A stretch of 64,000 bases of DNA from Trichoplax adhaerens (Eukaryota > Placozoa > Uniplacotomia > Trichoplacea > Trichoplacidae): assembly GCF_000150275.1 (NCBI RefSeq), contig NW_002060947.1:6411211-6475210 (forward strand), in the 5' to 3' direction. Positions 41,201 to 53,011 of this stretch are shown piece after piece; the stretch's first letter is position 1, and each line of letters opens with the position of its first letter. Position numbers and translations under genes: made by a program. The notes beneath the pieces were generated by a model that saw only the letters and a program-made list of their open reading frames with translations, searched no databases and was not told the DNA's origin.

Positions 41201-44200
41201 TTAATTTAACGACTACACAAACTCTGAAAAGTACCGCAGGTTTTTAGTTTTTTGCTTATTAACAGTAGCTTATGGAAAAAAAACTTTCTACATAATTGAA
41301 ATATGCTGCTCAGAAATGAAGTAAGAAATGTTTAACGAATATTATATGCTTATTATAAATTTAAAAATGGAGTGACGTTAGGTAGTATGCATTCTAAAAT
41401 ATAAATCTTGCAGTAAATTAGGATAGGATTGGTCTAATGCATTCGTGTAATATTAATGCTCATTTTTCATTTTGTGAAGGAACGAAATAGGTTTCGGAGA
41501 GGTATTTCATCGATTTTTTGAGATATTTACAATAGAAAATGATTGCAATCAATCACTTTCGTCGATAAACTAGGCCAATTAGCTCTCTAATTAGCTAATT
41601 CATAAAGGTAGTAATAACATAATACTGAGAATTTTATAGTAAAACTAATCTACTAACGCTTATCCTAAATTAGGATCGATTTTTATGATGTTGCCTCAAG
41701 AACTATGTAAGAGAAGAACCCCGATAAACAGCAAAGAAATATCAAAGTCGCTATTATGTTGCTATGACAAAACTATCATATCTAGCTTATAACGAAACAA
41801 TTTTAAGTGGATAAGTTATCTTCGCAATGTCAAACTAATCAAATGGAGAATTCAAGCCATTTAATCTAATTGATTTACTCCAACTTACCTTATCCATACT
41901 TGCGGCGTTTAATCGCATAATCGAAGCGTGAGCTAGACGATCAAAGACTGTTCTCATTGCTTTCTTGGAATACATTTCTTGAGGTTTAAATAATTCCTCC
42001 ATAAAACGCTTATTAAACATGGTACCAACAATATCGTGCATTACTATGGCCATCATGAAATAAGAATTAAAAACAGAAACATATTTAGCGGATGAGCTCT
42101 CTTGCATCAAAATGGTAATACACCAATTTTAATTCCCTACTTCAAACAGTAAAATGCAATTAACATGGCTAGCATGAAAGGCTAAAAAAATATAAACCTA
42201 TTAGAACCCTGTAGGAGTAATTAAATATGCTATTAGCTCGTTAAATAGATATATGGGGATGTTAAGACATTGATATTATTTTCATGGATGTCGTCAATCA
42301 AAAATGAGGATCCTTCGTTCTTTGTTAATGTATTTCTTAGAATATATTTTGATGTATTACAAGGTGAAGAAATTAAACAATCCGCTTATTCCTAAATATA
42401 CTCAGAGTCGATTTTACTACTAACGAAACCATCTTTGTTATATAAGAAAATAAAGTCTTTAATCATTCTAATTCAGACGATGTAACGACGGAAAATAAAC
42501 TTTCCACGTATTATCCTTATGCTGAGTAATTCATATAGTAGTAGTGATAATATCGAGCCTGCTATAGTTTTAACCTAGTATTCGTTTAATCGAAATTAGG
42601 AGATCTACTGAGAATAGAATTCGTCATCAAATACGATTTATCCATGCACAAAGAATAAAAATCATATCTTATGGTTGAATTTAGACAAAGTATTGATGAT
42701 GGAATTCAATTTTCAATTTACTCTTAAACCGGATGATTTGCACGCCGCTACGGCAATTACAATGTGCATGATATAAGTATATTAATCCCTTCATCATTCA
42801 GTTGAACTTAGGAACTGCACCAATGAAGAGCAAACATTAAATCAGAACGCTTCATGCATTATGAATGAAATTCTAGCGTATAGTTGAATTAGATGATATA
42901 TCGATGAAGGAATTCAATTTCAACCTACTTTTAAACGAGATAATTTATCCACCACTATAAAAATTATAATGTACGTTGTATAAGTATATCAATTTATCCA
43001 TCATTAAATTAAATTTAGGAAGTACATATATGAAGGTTAAACATTAAATCGGAATTTCTCATGTGTTAAGAATAAAAATCGTAGCGTATTGTTGAATTAG
43101 ATGATGCATCAATGAAGGAATCAAATTGTTAGTCTGCTCTTAATTAAATTATTAAACAAGATATTCTATCCGACAGAAGAGAAATCATAATATACATGGT
43201 ATATGTATATTATTTCATTCATCGTTTATTTGAATTTGAGAGCTATACAGATGAAGAATTAAACGTTAAACTTCCGGTGTATTACAAATAAAAGTCATGG
43301 CATGTAGTTGAATTAGACGATGTATCGATGAAGGAAATTTTCAGCCTACTCTCAATCAAGGTCATCTATCCGCTACTGGGGAAATTATAATATGCATGGT
43401 ATACGTATATGAGCTCATTCATCATCTATTTGAATTTGAGATTTATAAAATGGAGAATGAAACGTTTAATCGGAATTCTCTATACACTAAGAGTAAAATT
43501 AATATCTTGTATTTAAATTAAGATCATATAAGAAAGAAGAAATTAAATTTTCAATCTAATTTTATAGATAATCTATCCAGTTCGAAGTGTATTGTAAATA
43601 TTATGCATATATACCAGCTTATTCATCGACTAGCTAAAATCAGACTATAAACTCATAAGAATACGGGTTAGGAATCAATCCTTAAACAAACTTAACCTAG
43701 GTGTCAATGAAGAAATGATAATAAACCTCTGCATTTGTCGTCCAGCTGGGTTGGTACGGTACTGATCAAAATATTACCCTTTAATCTGTGCTTCAATAAG
43801 ATAATCCTCCTATAACGAAAATTATATCGTGTTCGCTATATATATCAGTATTAAGTATTAAATAGACGAAAAGTTGCAAAATATTTTGAACTGATATCGA
43901 TCTCAAGCCTTGAACGACGTTGCTACATTACCGACTAAGACAATTAGAAAATATAAGCTGCAGTAGTCATAGGGGTAAACTATTTCGACCCATTTTATTC
44001 TTGGGAATTAAAAATGGCAACTCAAGAAGTGCGCAATTTCTATATCCATTACCAATAGAGTACAGGAAGAATTGGATCGTTGATAAGATCTAATCCAACA
44101 TAAATAATTCAGGAGGAGATTTTGCAAACATTGACGGCAAGTGGCCATGGAACACGACACGAAAAGTCAATCATTATTCAATCCATGTTTTTTTCTTATT

Positions 44201-46389
44201 CTAAAAGTATTATGTAAATCTACTGTACCTAAATTAAGGTATTACAACAGTCGATATTTTTATATAATGTCTCTCCCTTTCGCTCCCACCCCTTGGAGAT
44301 AAATTACAATTTGACGTAATTTATTGGTAGAAGGCACCAAAAGTAATAATTATTCTTGCTTTAATATTACAACTTTATGCAATGGCATAAACAGGTTCAT
44401 GCTAATAGCAGAAAAAATCATCCTTTGATCAATCAGTCTAGAATAGTTATTAATCGATTTAAAAGGTTACGGATCCATTCCTATTTACAGTAATACGAGT
44501 ATATATATATATATACATTTTCCATGTAAGGCATAATCTCTTTGATTCTATATATATAACTTGGACTGTGTCCAAAGATCAACTTTATTAGGGTAATTGA
44601 GTTGAATAACGAAAGAAATTATCCCTGGATAAATCATTTTCGATTAGTTATTGATTGGCATAGATAACCACAGGTATATTGCTATTTCTTACAACATCTT
44701 CTGTACTGCAATAAGATCGATAGTCATGTAGAACGGGAATCCAGTGGACATCAATTACTTTCCTGTATAACATGAAAGTTGCCAATAGAAATTTACGTCT
44801 AACACTTTGCTTCCTTAATTAATAAAATCGTGTTGTTTTTATTGGACGCTTTTAATTAGGATTCAATGATGGATAGAAAGGTCTCAGGTAAAATAAAGAA
44901 CAATTACTAAAACATTTTTTGAAAAATGAAACGATTCATGAATCGATTGGCCATGAAAGATTTGTCATCATGGACTATCCTGGAATAAGATCCAATCCTA
45001 TCAAGGATCGCGCCATGAAAGAGGTTTCAAACTTTTGTAAATTATTTTCTATCCTGTACGATGTATTGCTGATCAATCAACAACTCTAGTTAATTTTAAA
45101 AGACAGCTCATCAATTAAGGTCAATAAGAGTCAGCCCCATGAATCCAGCAGGAATCAAAATAAAGAACATTCTATAATTAGTAGGTGTATACTATGATTT
45201 AAAGTAACTAACTATTTTTAAAATAAAGTGAGAATGGAGCTAGTATTTGCGTTTACGTTGAAGGAATTGCATTGAATGACAAAAACTATTAGCGCTTGAC
45301 TGATTAACAAAATGTAACGAATTTTATTTTAATCACTTGGAGTGGCTCAATTGATAAGTATGAAACTTGAATGAAAAGAAGAACATATACCTGAATTGCA
45401 TTTATCCATAGCCCTTACATTACCCTAACATACGCCAACTACTGTAAAATCTTTTCTGCGTATCATAAATTCTACCGTGTTTTTATTATACTTTTACTGC
45501 TTATTGCCAATAGACACAATAAATTGGTCTTGAATTAAAGAAAACACTGTATGAGCCTTTTCGGGGTGGACGGATGTTCACGACCTGCCAACGAGCAGTT
45601 GCTAAACTGTTAAACTAGCCATCATGGGCGTTTTATTAGCGCCTTAATCAAGATTAATGTGGTCAGAAATAGTAAAATAGCCGATCAATGTCTGCAAGCA
45701 TAGACTCATAGTTGAATGTATGCGAAAATTTTACTTTTTAAAAAGTATATTGAATGGAATAAAGGATTCATACCGTACTTATCGCTCAGTATCAATTGAT
45801 ATACAAATAAAGTAGAAATCGTAGTATAATTTGAAATAGTAAAATCAATGAATCGTTTTCGAGAGTTTATTTCTGCAGTAGCACGCTAACGAATTATTCA
45901 ATTTCCAAGTCGAAATAGATTCTATAGTTACATATGCTATTTCTGAGATTGTCTAAATGTGGGATCTGCTCAAGTTCTGATTTTATACATAGTTGGAAAG
46001 TTTAACGAGTTTTTCTGCAAATTCAGCATAGAATATTCATAAAATAATAAAAAATTAAGAAAAGAATTTGCAAATAAATGAAATTTCAGTCATTATACAT
46101 CAGCTAGATGATGACAGAGTGTCGTCGTTTAAAATCGTAACTGTGAAAGAAATAATATCGATAAATGATAAAGGATGTGCTAACGGTGACAGCAGTTAAA
46201 ATAGGAAATATTCACTCTCTCGTATAGCATCTTCTACCGGTAATTGTAGATTATAGTTCAATTCTTTTCTACATTACCTTTCCTTGCTTTCTCTTGTGGT
46301 ATCGATTGCGCACGTAAGCGTTGATCTAGAATGTACACCATTTCACCGCCAAGGTTGATAAACAGTAGAGGTAAAGTTTTGAGAGACAT
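32257..46389 (-). CDS. OSCP1: organic solute carrier partner 1 (OSCP1/NOR1), one tiny exon not located
   Basis: Conserved in animals with cilia; reported to modulate organic-solute transport and to associate with cilia; biochemistry is unclear. Exons in transcript order: 46389-46278, 42043-41889, 35258-35223, (missing), 34702-34588, 34424-34344, 34076-33973, 33894-33769, 33633-33579, 33037-32941, 32806-32758, 32688-32631, 32485-32416, 32303-32257. Phases agree except for a missing exon of length 2 mod 3 between 35222 and 34703 (human has VLLCPR there). Total about 373 aa (human 379). Seen: start MSLKTLPLLFINLGGEMVYI, KRFMEELFKPQEMYSKKAMR, LAHASIMRLNAASMDK, FQLIRQALLSFFQDMHIR, PNPLAKEELNLLA, end KGDDLLALMDSA. 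Introns 1 (4.2 kb) and 2 (6.6 kb) are an order of magnitude longer than others here and carry minisatellites. Confidence 0.95.
36287..36540. repeat. three diverged copies of an approximately 83-bp repeat
   Basis: GCTGAAATAATAGAGAAAGT-like words recur at about 36294, 36376 and 36460, each followed by TATAA(C/T)NTTATC and later GGTTATC or GTTATCTAGAA. About 80% similar by eye. Inside OSCP1 intron 2. Confidence 0.75.
37240..38180. repeat. decayed minisatellite, unit about 146 bp, 6-7 copies
   Basis: Unit landmarks: AAGATGGAAT-type word, CTTGTTGTTGATCAATCAA, GAAATGATTTATTGATC, TTAAT...AACTTGCAC, AAGATTTCATTTCCGAT, AGGAAGATCAACTA. The first landmark recurs near 37273, 37420, 37565, 37712, 37858, 38003 and 38150, giving a spacing of about 146 bp. 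Copies differ at many sites, so the array is old. Inside OSCP1 intron 2. Confidence 0.85.
42044..46277. other. OSCP1 intron 1 (4.2 kb), repeats but no other gene
   Basis: Intron between the start exon and the second exon. It contains the about 210-bp array at 42590-43600, an AT run near 44500-44515, and a short GC-richer patch near 45545-45660 that reads through no long frame. No nested gene recognised. Confidence 0.65.
42590..43600. repeat. decayed minisatellite, unit about 210 bp, about 5 copies
   Basis: GTTGAATTAGATGAT(A/G) and relatives occur at 42673, 42883, 43091 and 43307, each followed by GATGAAGGAAT, CTTAAA, a TCCGCTACT-type word, ATTATAATGTGCATGGTATA, TCATCATTTA and ATTAAATCGGAATTC. 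A further decayed copy reaches about 43560. Inside OSCP1 intron 1. Confidence 0.85.
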
Positions 46390-47391
46390 GGTGATAAAAA
46401 ACAGGATAATAACGGTCTACAATCAGTAGATCGATAGGGCCTAATTGCAGGAAATATGAAAACGTGAATATAAAGTTAGTCTTTAAATGAGGATACAGTG
46501 AATGCTGTAATATAGCAGAAATAATGACTAGCACTAGAAATAGTTTATCAAACAAATTAGTGCTCGACGAGTTCGAGGTAAACTAAGTCAATGGTTTAAT
46601 TGATCTACTTGCGATAGCATTGAGAATGCTTCCATTACAGTTTATGTCAATATATTACTTCAAGAAAGAATTGAAAATTTCAACTCGATTCTTGAACAAA
46701 ATAAAAATCCATAACCCTTCGAATACTGGCCATACTAAAATTGATGGTATGATAGAAAGTGAGCTACCGTGATTAATTCTTATTTTTATCGCGTTGAAGC
46801 TTTAACTTGTATTTTACAAGAGATTTCAATAATCAAACTTTACTTATACAAGACTTACCTAATGATTGAAAAAGTAATAGAATAATAATCTATGTTAAGT
46901 TGTAAGAGAAATGATGGATGAATGATATCCTTGTTTTATTGGATTGGATAGTAATATTAATATCAATGGCTGGGTATCTTTTCTTTACTTGGATGACTTC
47001 TTAAAATAGTTTCAACTGCAAGGAACACCAATAATTTAAGCTTAATCATCAGGCAATATAAATATATTGGAGAATCTTTACTTATAATATCGATTCATCC
47101 GTCGTTTTAAAATATAAATATTCAAATTCGAGAACGCTTTAATATGATTAAGGAATATTATTAGGAGAAAAAAAAGTCAATTTACAATAAATTAACAATA
47201 TTTACTTCGACTGCCTATCATATAGAGCTAATAAATTGTTTGAAAAGAACGCTTAATCAATATCTTAATTGATTCAAAACTATCTAAGAAGAAAATGTTC
47301 TTTCTAAATCAAGTAAATTATACATACATAGCTATCGATCGAGTGCATTGATCTTTTATTTCTCTCCTTCTTTGGGCTGCTTTTCAGCTCA

Positions 47392-47669
47392 ATCGTTCTA
47401 GCGTTGACGTATTGTTCATGGGTAAGAGAACAGGCCCTCAGACAAGCTATTTATACAACCAATTGAACCGATTGGATAGTGGATTTAATAGCAAGCGTTA
47501 TGGTCTTTATTGCATAGAAATTACCTATTACTCTGGGATGTATCTGTCAATGGATAGAAAATGGATAATTGCATACTCTATCTACAATCAAGCCAATAAC
47601 GGCTACAATTGGGTATTAACTCATAATTGCCGATCTATTGTCCGGTCCTGCGCAATCCTTCCACAATAG
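47392..47669 (+). CDS. possible terminal exon or relic, unknown
   Basis: An open frame of about 92 codons follows a strong acceptor (pyrimidine tract then TTTTCAG at about 47391) and ends at TAG 47667-47669. From its internal ATG at 47418 it reads MGKRTGPQTSYLYNQLNRLD and later NNGYNWVLTHNCRS. Composition is protein-like (many Tyr, Asn, Ser, few rare codons), but no family is recognised and no partner exons were found upstream. It may be an exon of an unseen gene, a gene relic or chance. Confidence 0.25.
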
Positions 47670-48189
47670 TTAGTTAGAAATACTGTCGGTAAATTCATGT
47701 TAGCATGAAATATTTCATGACTGCCCATAACTGACTAAGGCAGAGTCAATAGAAGAAGCCTATCATGACATAAATAAACTCGGCAGGTTTGCAAAGAATG
47801 GACTTGTAAAATAATATACGAAGACGAGCCATTTAAACTTGCTTGATTCGTTGTCAATATCTCTTATACAAATAGAACTCATTAGTCTACGATGTTACTA
47901 TAGCAACTGCAAGCAATGCCTGAGGATAGTGTTTTAGAATGGGCTGAGAAATTCGATTGCTCAATACATTATTCGGTCCTAGTCATAATTTTGATATAGA
48001 CCTCGCTGTGGAACCCTATGACAATATATATTACTTTATGTATCTTAAATGATTTTATTTGTATCTGCATAACTATAAATAGAAGGACTACGGATAGAGT
48101 AGTTGTATTGGTCATGTATTGCCTATTTGGACATCAGAGCCAATTCGTCCATTACTGGACGGCAGCGTACACGGCATATACATACTTAA

Positions 48190-48550
48190 AGGTTATGCTA
48201 TAGAAATTCAACATCGAAGAAAGATACGTAAACAGAGATAAAGCTTTGGGCTATGTCAGTTAATTGCTATTGAAATGCAGCATAACAGTAATTTTGTAAT
48301 TAATTATTAGAGCAGAATCAGCCTCGATCCAATCCTGGTTTAAATGACGTCTTGCCCTGAGGATATCCATCTTAGCCAATGTTATGCCATGGAAATTCAG
48401 CATTGAAGTGAATATGCATCGACAGAGATAGTACTTCGAGCTGCGTTAGCTGATGTCCATCAAAGTGCTGCATAAAAATAATTATTAAAGCAGAATCAGC
48501 CTCGATCTAATCCTATTTTAAATGATGTTATGACCTGAGGATATTCATTA
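48190..48550. repeat. two copies of an approximately 178-bp repeat
   Basis: AGCAGAATCAGCCTCGATC occurs at about 48311 and 48489, inside longer duplicated blocks that both start with GCTAT(A/G)...GAAATTCA(A/G)CAT and end CCTGAGGATAT(C/T)CAT. About 80% identical by eye. Non-coding. Confidence 0.82.
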
Positions 48551-48569
48551 GCAGATTGAGCTGACTAGG

Positions 48570-49200
48570 GGCATTATGTGATAAAATATTTAAACATTGT
48601 TTTTAGCAATAGATCTCGCCATTAAACTGTTTTCGGATATATCTTTCATTAGGATAAGCCAATTGCATGTATCGCCCGATAGAATATTTAGATTTACACG
48701 ATATTTTTAGTAACAAATCATTTTATTAAATTGTTCTTCGGAATCATTTATTGGAATGAACTAATTGGATGTGTAACTCGACAAAATATCCAAATGATAG
48801 TTTATAGCCATAGATCTTGTGATTTAAGTGTTTATCAGATACAAATTTCTTAGTGTAGGCTGATTGGTTGTAGTACTTATTAAAATATTTAGATTTTGAC
48901 GAAATTTTTAGTTACCGACCTTGTAGATGCGTCGCTCGATAAAATATGAAGATTTGACGATATTTTTTTGTAATAGTTCTTGTTATTAAGCTATTTATCA
49001 GATACAGGTTATAGAATGAACTACTAAGATGTAGCTCTGTATAAAAATTCAGATTTAGACGCCACTTTTAGTAATATATCTCTTTATAAAACTATTCATC
49101 AGATAAACTGTTTATTAGAATGAGCTAATTCGATGAATTTATCTATGAAATATTCAGATTTAGATATTATTTTTAACATTGGGTCTTGTAATTAAGGCCA
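48570..49200. repeat. decayed minisatellite, unit about 120 bp, 5-6 copies
   Basis: Recurring landmarks in order: AATATTTAGATTT, ACGATATTTTTAGTAA, TAGATCTTGTNATTAA, CTGTTTATCAGATAC, TTAGAATGAGCTAATTGGAT, GTAGCTCG. Copies are strongly diverged. It abuts the 178-bp repeat and does not share its sequence. Confidence 0.75.
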
Positions 49201-51159
49201 TTTAAATATGTTAAAGAATGTTTCGTGTATACGTATTTCTATAGCTGCAATAATATAATTATAGCCAATAGAATTCAGGAAGAGTGTGCAGCAAGGCCAT
49301 AGTTTGTGCATGTATTTAATAAAAACAAACAGGTCAAATAATTGAGGGCGGTGTAAAAGAAAACATTTGAGCTACATCATAAAAATTTAGCATTGATTTT
49401 GATGTGTACAAACTGGTGTATTACTATATTAAATAGGTATCACTTGATGCCGATTTTAGATCTTTCAAACATAAAAAATTAATAATTTTAGTTTAGCTTG
49501 ACTTTAATCCTCTTTAAGAAATTTGCTTTTACTGAATAAATAGGTATACTAAATATAATACATCATTGCTGGCAATGATATAGAGTATTTCAAGTCAAAA
49601 TAGAGGTAATGATAGCTACTTCATAAAGTTTAAGAGTATTTACCTTAGGTTACAGTAGTATCGCCATCAATTGACCCGTGGTATTTTATAGAAATCTTAT
49701 TTATGCTATTGCTTACTAAGCACTTTTTAAATTTGTTGATTAATCTCTTCATTAACGTGCACAGCGTCGTATATTGAATTGGTGTTAAGAAAAGTCATAT
49801 TCAAATTTTTTACTTCGCCAGAATTCAATTGATTCACAGAAGTTCGATACTAATATATAAGTCAATATACGATGACAAATTAACTATTTTAGTTCTATAT
49901 AATTTAACTTAGTCAAAACCTATTTCATTTACTATAAAGTAATCATGTTTCTGTATGAACAACAGCAAACGTTTCTATCCTTGGAAAGGCTACTAGAAGT
50001 CAATAAACTGCACCATAGAATACTAGTGCTGACGGCAAGGACCATTGTACGTAAATGTTGATCTGTTATTCTGTTATATTCGATAAATTGACGATGAGTA
50101 AATTAGAGCAGTGCCAATTGTAATCGTACGAGCGTTTAATTCTATCATGTAACAGTATGAGCACCTTCTGAGTTGTTCGTTAGTCTAGGTTACAAGGCAC
50201 GTAGATCAGTTACGGTACCGATATCTTGATTTAAGAACCCAATGGATTCTAGTCTTAACAAAATTAGAGAAAGAAAGACAATATCCCAGATATTACTGGA
50301 AGTATAAGCATCTTGTTTCCTACTTTACAAACGGAACTAATCAGTTGGTTCAACTTCATCTATTTTATGATATACGAGTATTTCCTAAGAAATATAGCAT
50401 AATGGCATCAGGTTCCATGTCTAAATGAAATTGGTTGACTTCAGCATATCATACCTAGAAATTTTTCTTTATTATTTAGATACATAAATCTTGAATAAAG
50501 CATATGATGAAATTTATAAAACTTTTAAAGCAGTAGTTTACAGTGAGCAATTGTCTCCGTATCAGGAAAAAGTCTTCATGCAAGCTATTACATGCTAAGC
50601 CATATCGTAACACTGATTCTCTAAATCCTAAGCAACACAGTGAGGATATAAAATTATGAGATGTTTACATTAATGTTTACGTATACAAATAATACTTTAA
50701 ATAGCAAATTTTGATAATACAGTAAAATAAGCAAGCACTAAGCATAGTACACTGATATTAACAATAATAGCGGCCAATTTTACGCTGTTCGCCATCACTG
50801 ATCATTACCACGCATTTAAATATTTTTACCTAGAAGTTGGATACTTAAATTATTAAATTGGTAAGAATTTTAAGAGATGAGGAATACTTATTTTTCCTAA
50901 TAGAAATTAAAATATAATGCTAAACTTCAATTTATGATACGTAATACGTATATCACGAATAGAAGAATTAAGCGATAGTCACGTTTATGAGTCAGCAACA
51001 GTTCTGCCATAACCTTAACTTCAGTCAGTAATTAAGGAAAAACACTATACAAATATTAAGATGATAATATAAACATTTCCAGCATCATTTCTTTCTTATA
51101 GTTAGTTTCCAGATTCTTAACGCAACAGCTAAATGGTGGAAAAGTTACTAGTTGATAAT

Positions 51160-53011
51160 TTATTGCAGTTTTGGTCTTCTACGCGGCTTTGAAACTCGAA
51201 ATCGCTCTTTGATCTTAGCCTTATTTTCATCCAGTTTGCCTTGAAGTATTCTTATTTCTGATAGCAATTGCGATGACGAATTTGTTTCTTGCACGCGGTC
51301 TCCAGAACCTGATAAATCCATCACTTTGATTTCGATTTTATTTTCTTTAAGCGCTTTCCGATGCCAATAATTATCAGAAAAATAATTAACCCTATCATTA
51401 GATAACTGCTTTAACTGACAATTGAGTTTATACATCTGTAATCGGATTAGCCAGTGTTCCCAAATTAGTTGACAATCATCTGCTGTAATGCGGATCACTG
51501 TTGCAGGCTGACCATCGTTGTAAACAATAACGATAGCTACTGAATCGACCTACACACAGAATTTGCTTAGTTAGTACATTTACTTAGGTATTTGTAAGAC
51601 TCAAATTATTCACTTATTAAAATTTAGACGTTAATTATCCTACAATAAGATTACTAAAAATCTTACAAGTTGCTCATTATATTGGGCATTTGACAACCAA
51701 TTTGTAACTATCGAGAGCGAATGAGCCATACTGTAGATACTAGCATGTATTCGAAAAGTATTTTAAGTTTACCTGAAAAGGGTAATTAAAGTCTTGGTTT
51801 ATGGCACCTGCATATGCAACTGCTTGGTATGGATAATCATAACAATCGAAAATGGAAAGTTTAGGGTTCTTAGATGTTTTCCAATCGAAAACGCATGTTT
51901 CACCTCTATCAATAACATACAGTTGTAACCAGTGGAATAGAACTTAATATTAATTTCAATAGCTTTATTTATGTAGTAGTAATCATTAACACCAAGCAAG
52001 ACGTGCTATTTTTATTATTTACGTTACCTAAATTGTGCTACAGCGTCCACCGTACCCGCATAACCTAGATTACTATGCCAAACACAACTTTCCAAGGCGT
52101 GGACTTGTGTGACTTCATCGAGTACATGAGATACACTATGCCAGTATTCTGTTGTCTTAAAATAGTCTATCAACTCTTTATCACTCAGGTAATCTCTGAT
52201 TAACTAGATAGACAAATGAAAGAACTAAAATTAACACCATAGTCGTGTATGTACTAATTGTACTTGCTTAACTATTTAAACCCAAATTATGCAAACAGAT
52301 CTATAACGATTGTAAATAATTTAGTTTTTAGTATTTTACTTCATGTAATGAGTGGCCACGTTTACGAATTAGATCAACGTATTTTCGAAGTTCATTTTTT
52401 CCTAATGACTGGACTAGCTTCTCTTGTTCAGGTGTTAATTCTGCAGGCAAGCCTTGTTCTCCCATCTCATTCTCCAAGACATCCAAACGCGTTGTTGTTA
52501 ATAGGTGAGTTTGCTCAACAAGCTCTGCCCAATTACTACCTCCGTACTCCTTATCTTTCAACTTATCAAGCTTAGCAGTAGCCACCTTTTCTTCTTCGTC
52601 TACCGAGACATTAGTTGTTGTAGATGTCTTATGATACTCCAAATGACCTAATTGCAACTGTGCTTTCTGCTTCCATTTTTGTATTCGTATATAATCACCA
52701 TACGACATGGAATTTTTTAAGATTGTTGTCACACTTGCTAGCTTATTCTCCTCATCGGTATACGTAACGTCTCCATTATGACTCTTTTGCTTTGGTAAGG
52801 TGATACAGATAGGACGGGTAAACTGTAAGGGATCATCAATATTACTCTGCTCAACTTTGCTATTAGGCTTGAAAGGATATTGAATCTTAGGGACTGTGCA
52901 ATAGCGAATATTACATATCCATGATAGTATAATCTTTGGGCTAGAATAATTTTTGATCCGATGATACAGCTTACTTGTTGCAAGATTGTGAGATAATGTA
53001 AGTAACATCAT
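51160..53011 (-). CDS. MGME1: mitochondrial genome maintenance exonuclease 1
   Basis: RecB-type PD-(D/E)XK exonuclease that trims single-stranded DNA flaps in mitochondrial DNA replication. Four exons in transcript order: 53011-52340, 52203-52028, 51905-51773, 51549-51160; phases close at 456 aa. The N-terminus (first ~50 residues, basic, Ser/Tyr-rich, almost no acidic residues) fits a mitochondrial targeting sequence. Seen: SVTTILKNSMSYGDYIRIQK and WKQKAQLQLG (human SVTRVLQQTM...WKQRMILELG), ALESCVWHSNLGYAGTVDAV with candidate metal ligand D277, and FDWKTSKN with D290 and K292 as the catalytic Asp/Lys pair. Human MGME1 is 344 aa. The extra length is an acidic, helix-prone insert of about 75 residues (about 145-220) within the large first exon and a charged C-terminal tail ending KPRRRPKLQ. 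All core residues are present, so activity is expected. Confidence 0.92.

Larger units (their letters stand above)
35259..41888. other. OSCP1 intron 2 (6.6 kb), repeats but no other gene
   Basis: Intron between the SMDK exon and the LYDLMTMAFKYQ exon. It holds at least two decayed tandem arrays (36287-36540 and 37240-38180) and a weak duplication near 40085-40250. Open frames such as 39128-39364 (+) have no similarity or splice context and are not called. Confidence 0.7.
46390..51159. other. intergenic between OSCP1 and MGME1, repeats and one exon-like ORF
   Basis: About 4.8 kb between the OSCP1 start and the MGME1 stop, both on the minus strand. It contains two tandem arrays (48190-48550 and 48570-49200) and one exon-like open frame (47392-47669), listed separately. 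The rest, including 49300-51159, shows nothing recognisable. Unlike most genes here, OSCP1 has no GTAC-motif cluster upstream. Confidence 0.6.

Noticed and set aside
45545-45660. GC-richer patch in OSCP1 intron 1 considered as a small RNA gene or tRNA relic
   Set aside because: No cloverleaf, box motifs or convincing stem could be drawn.
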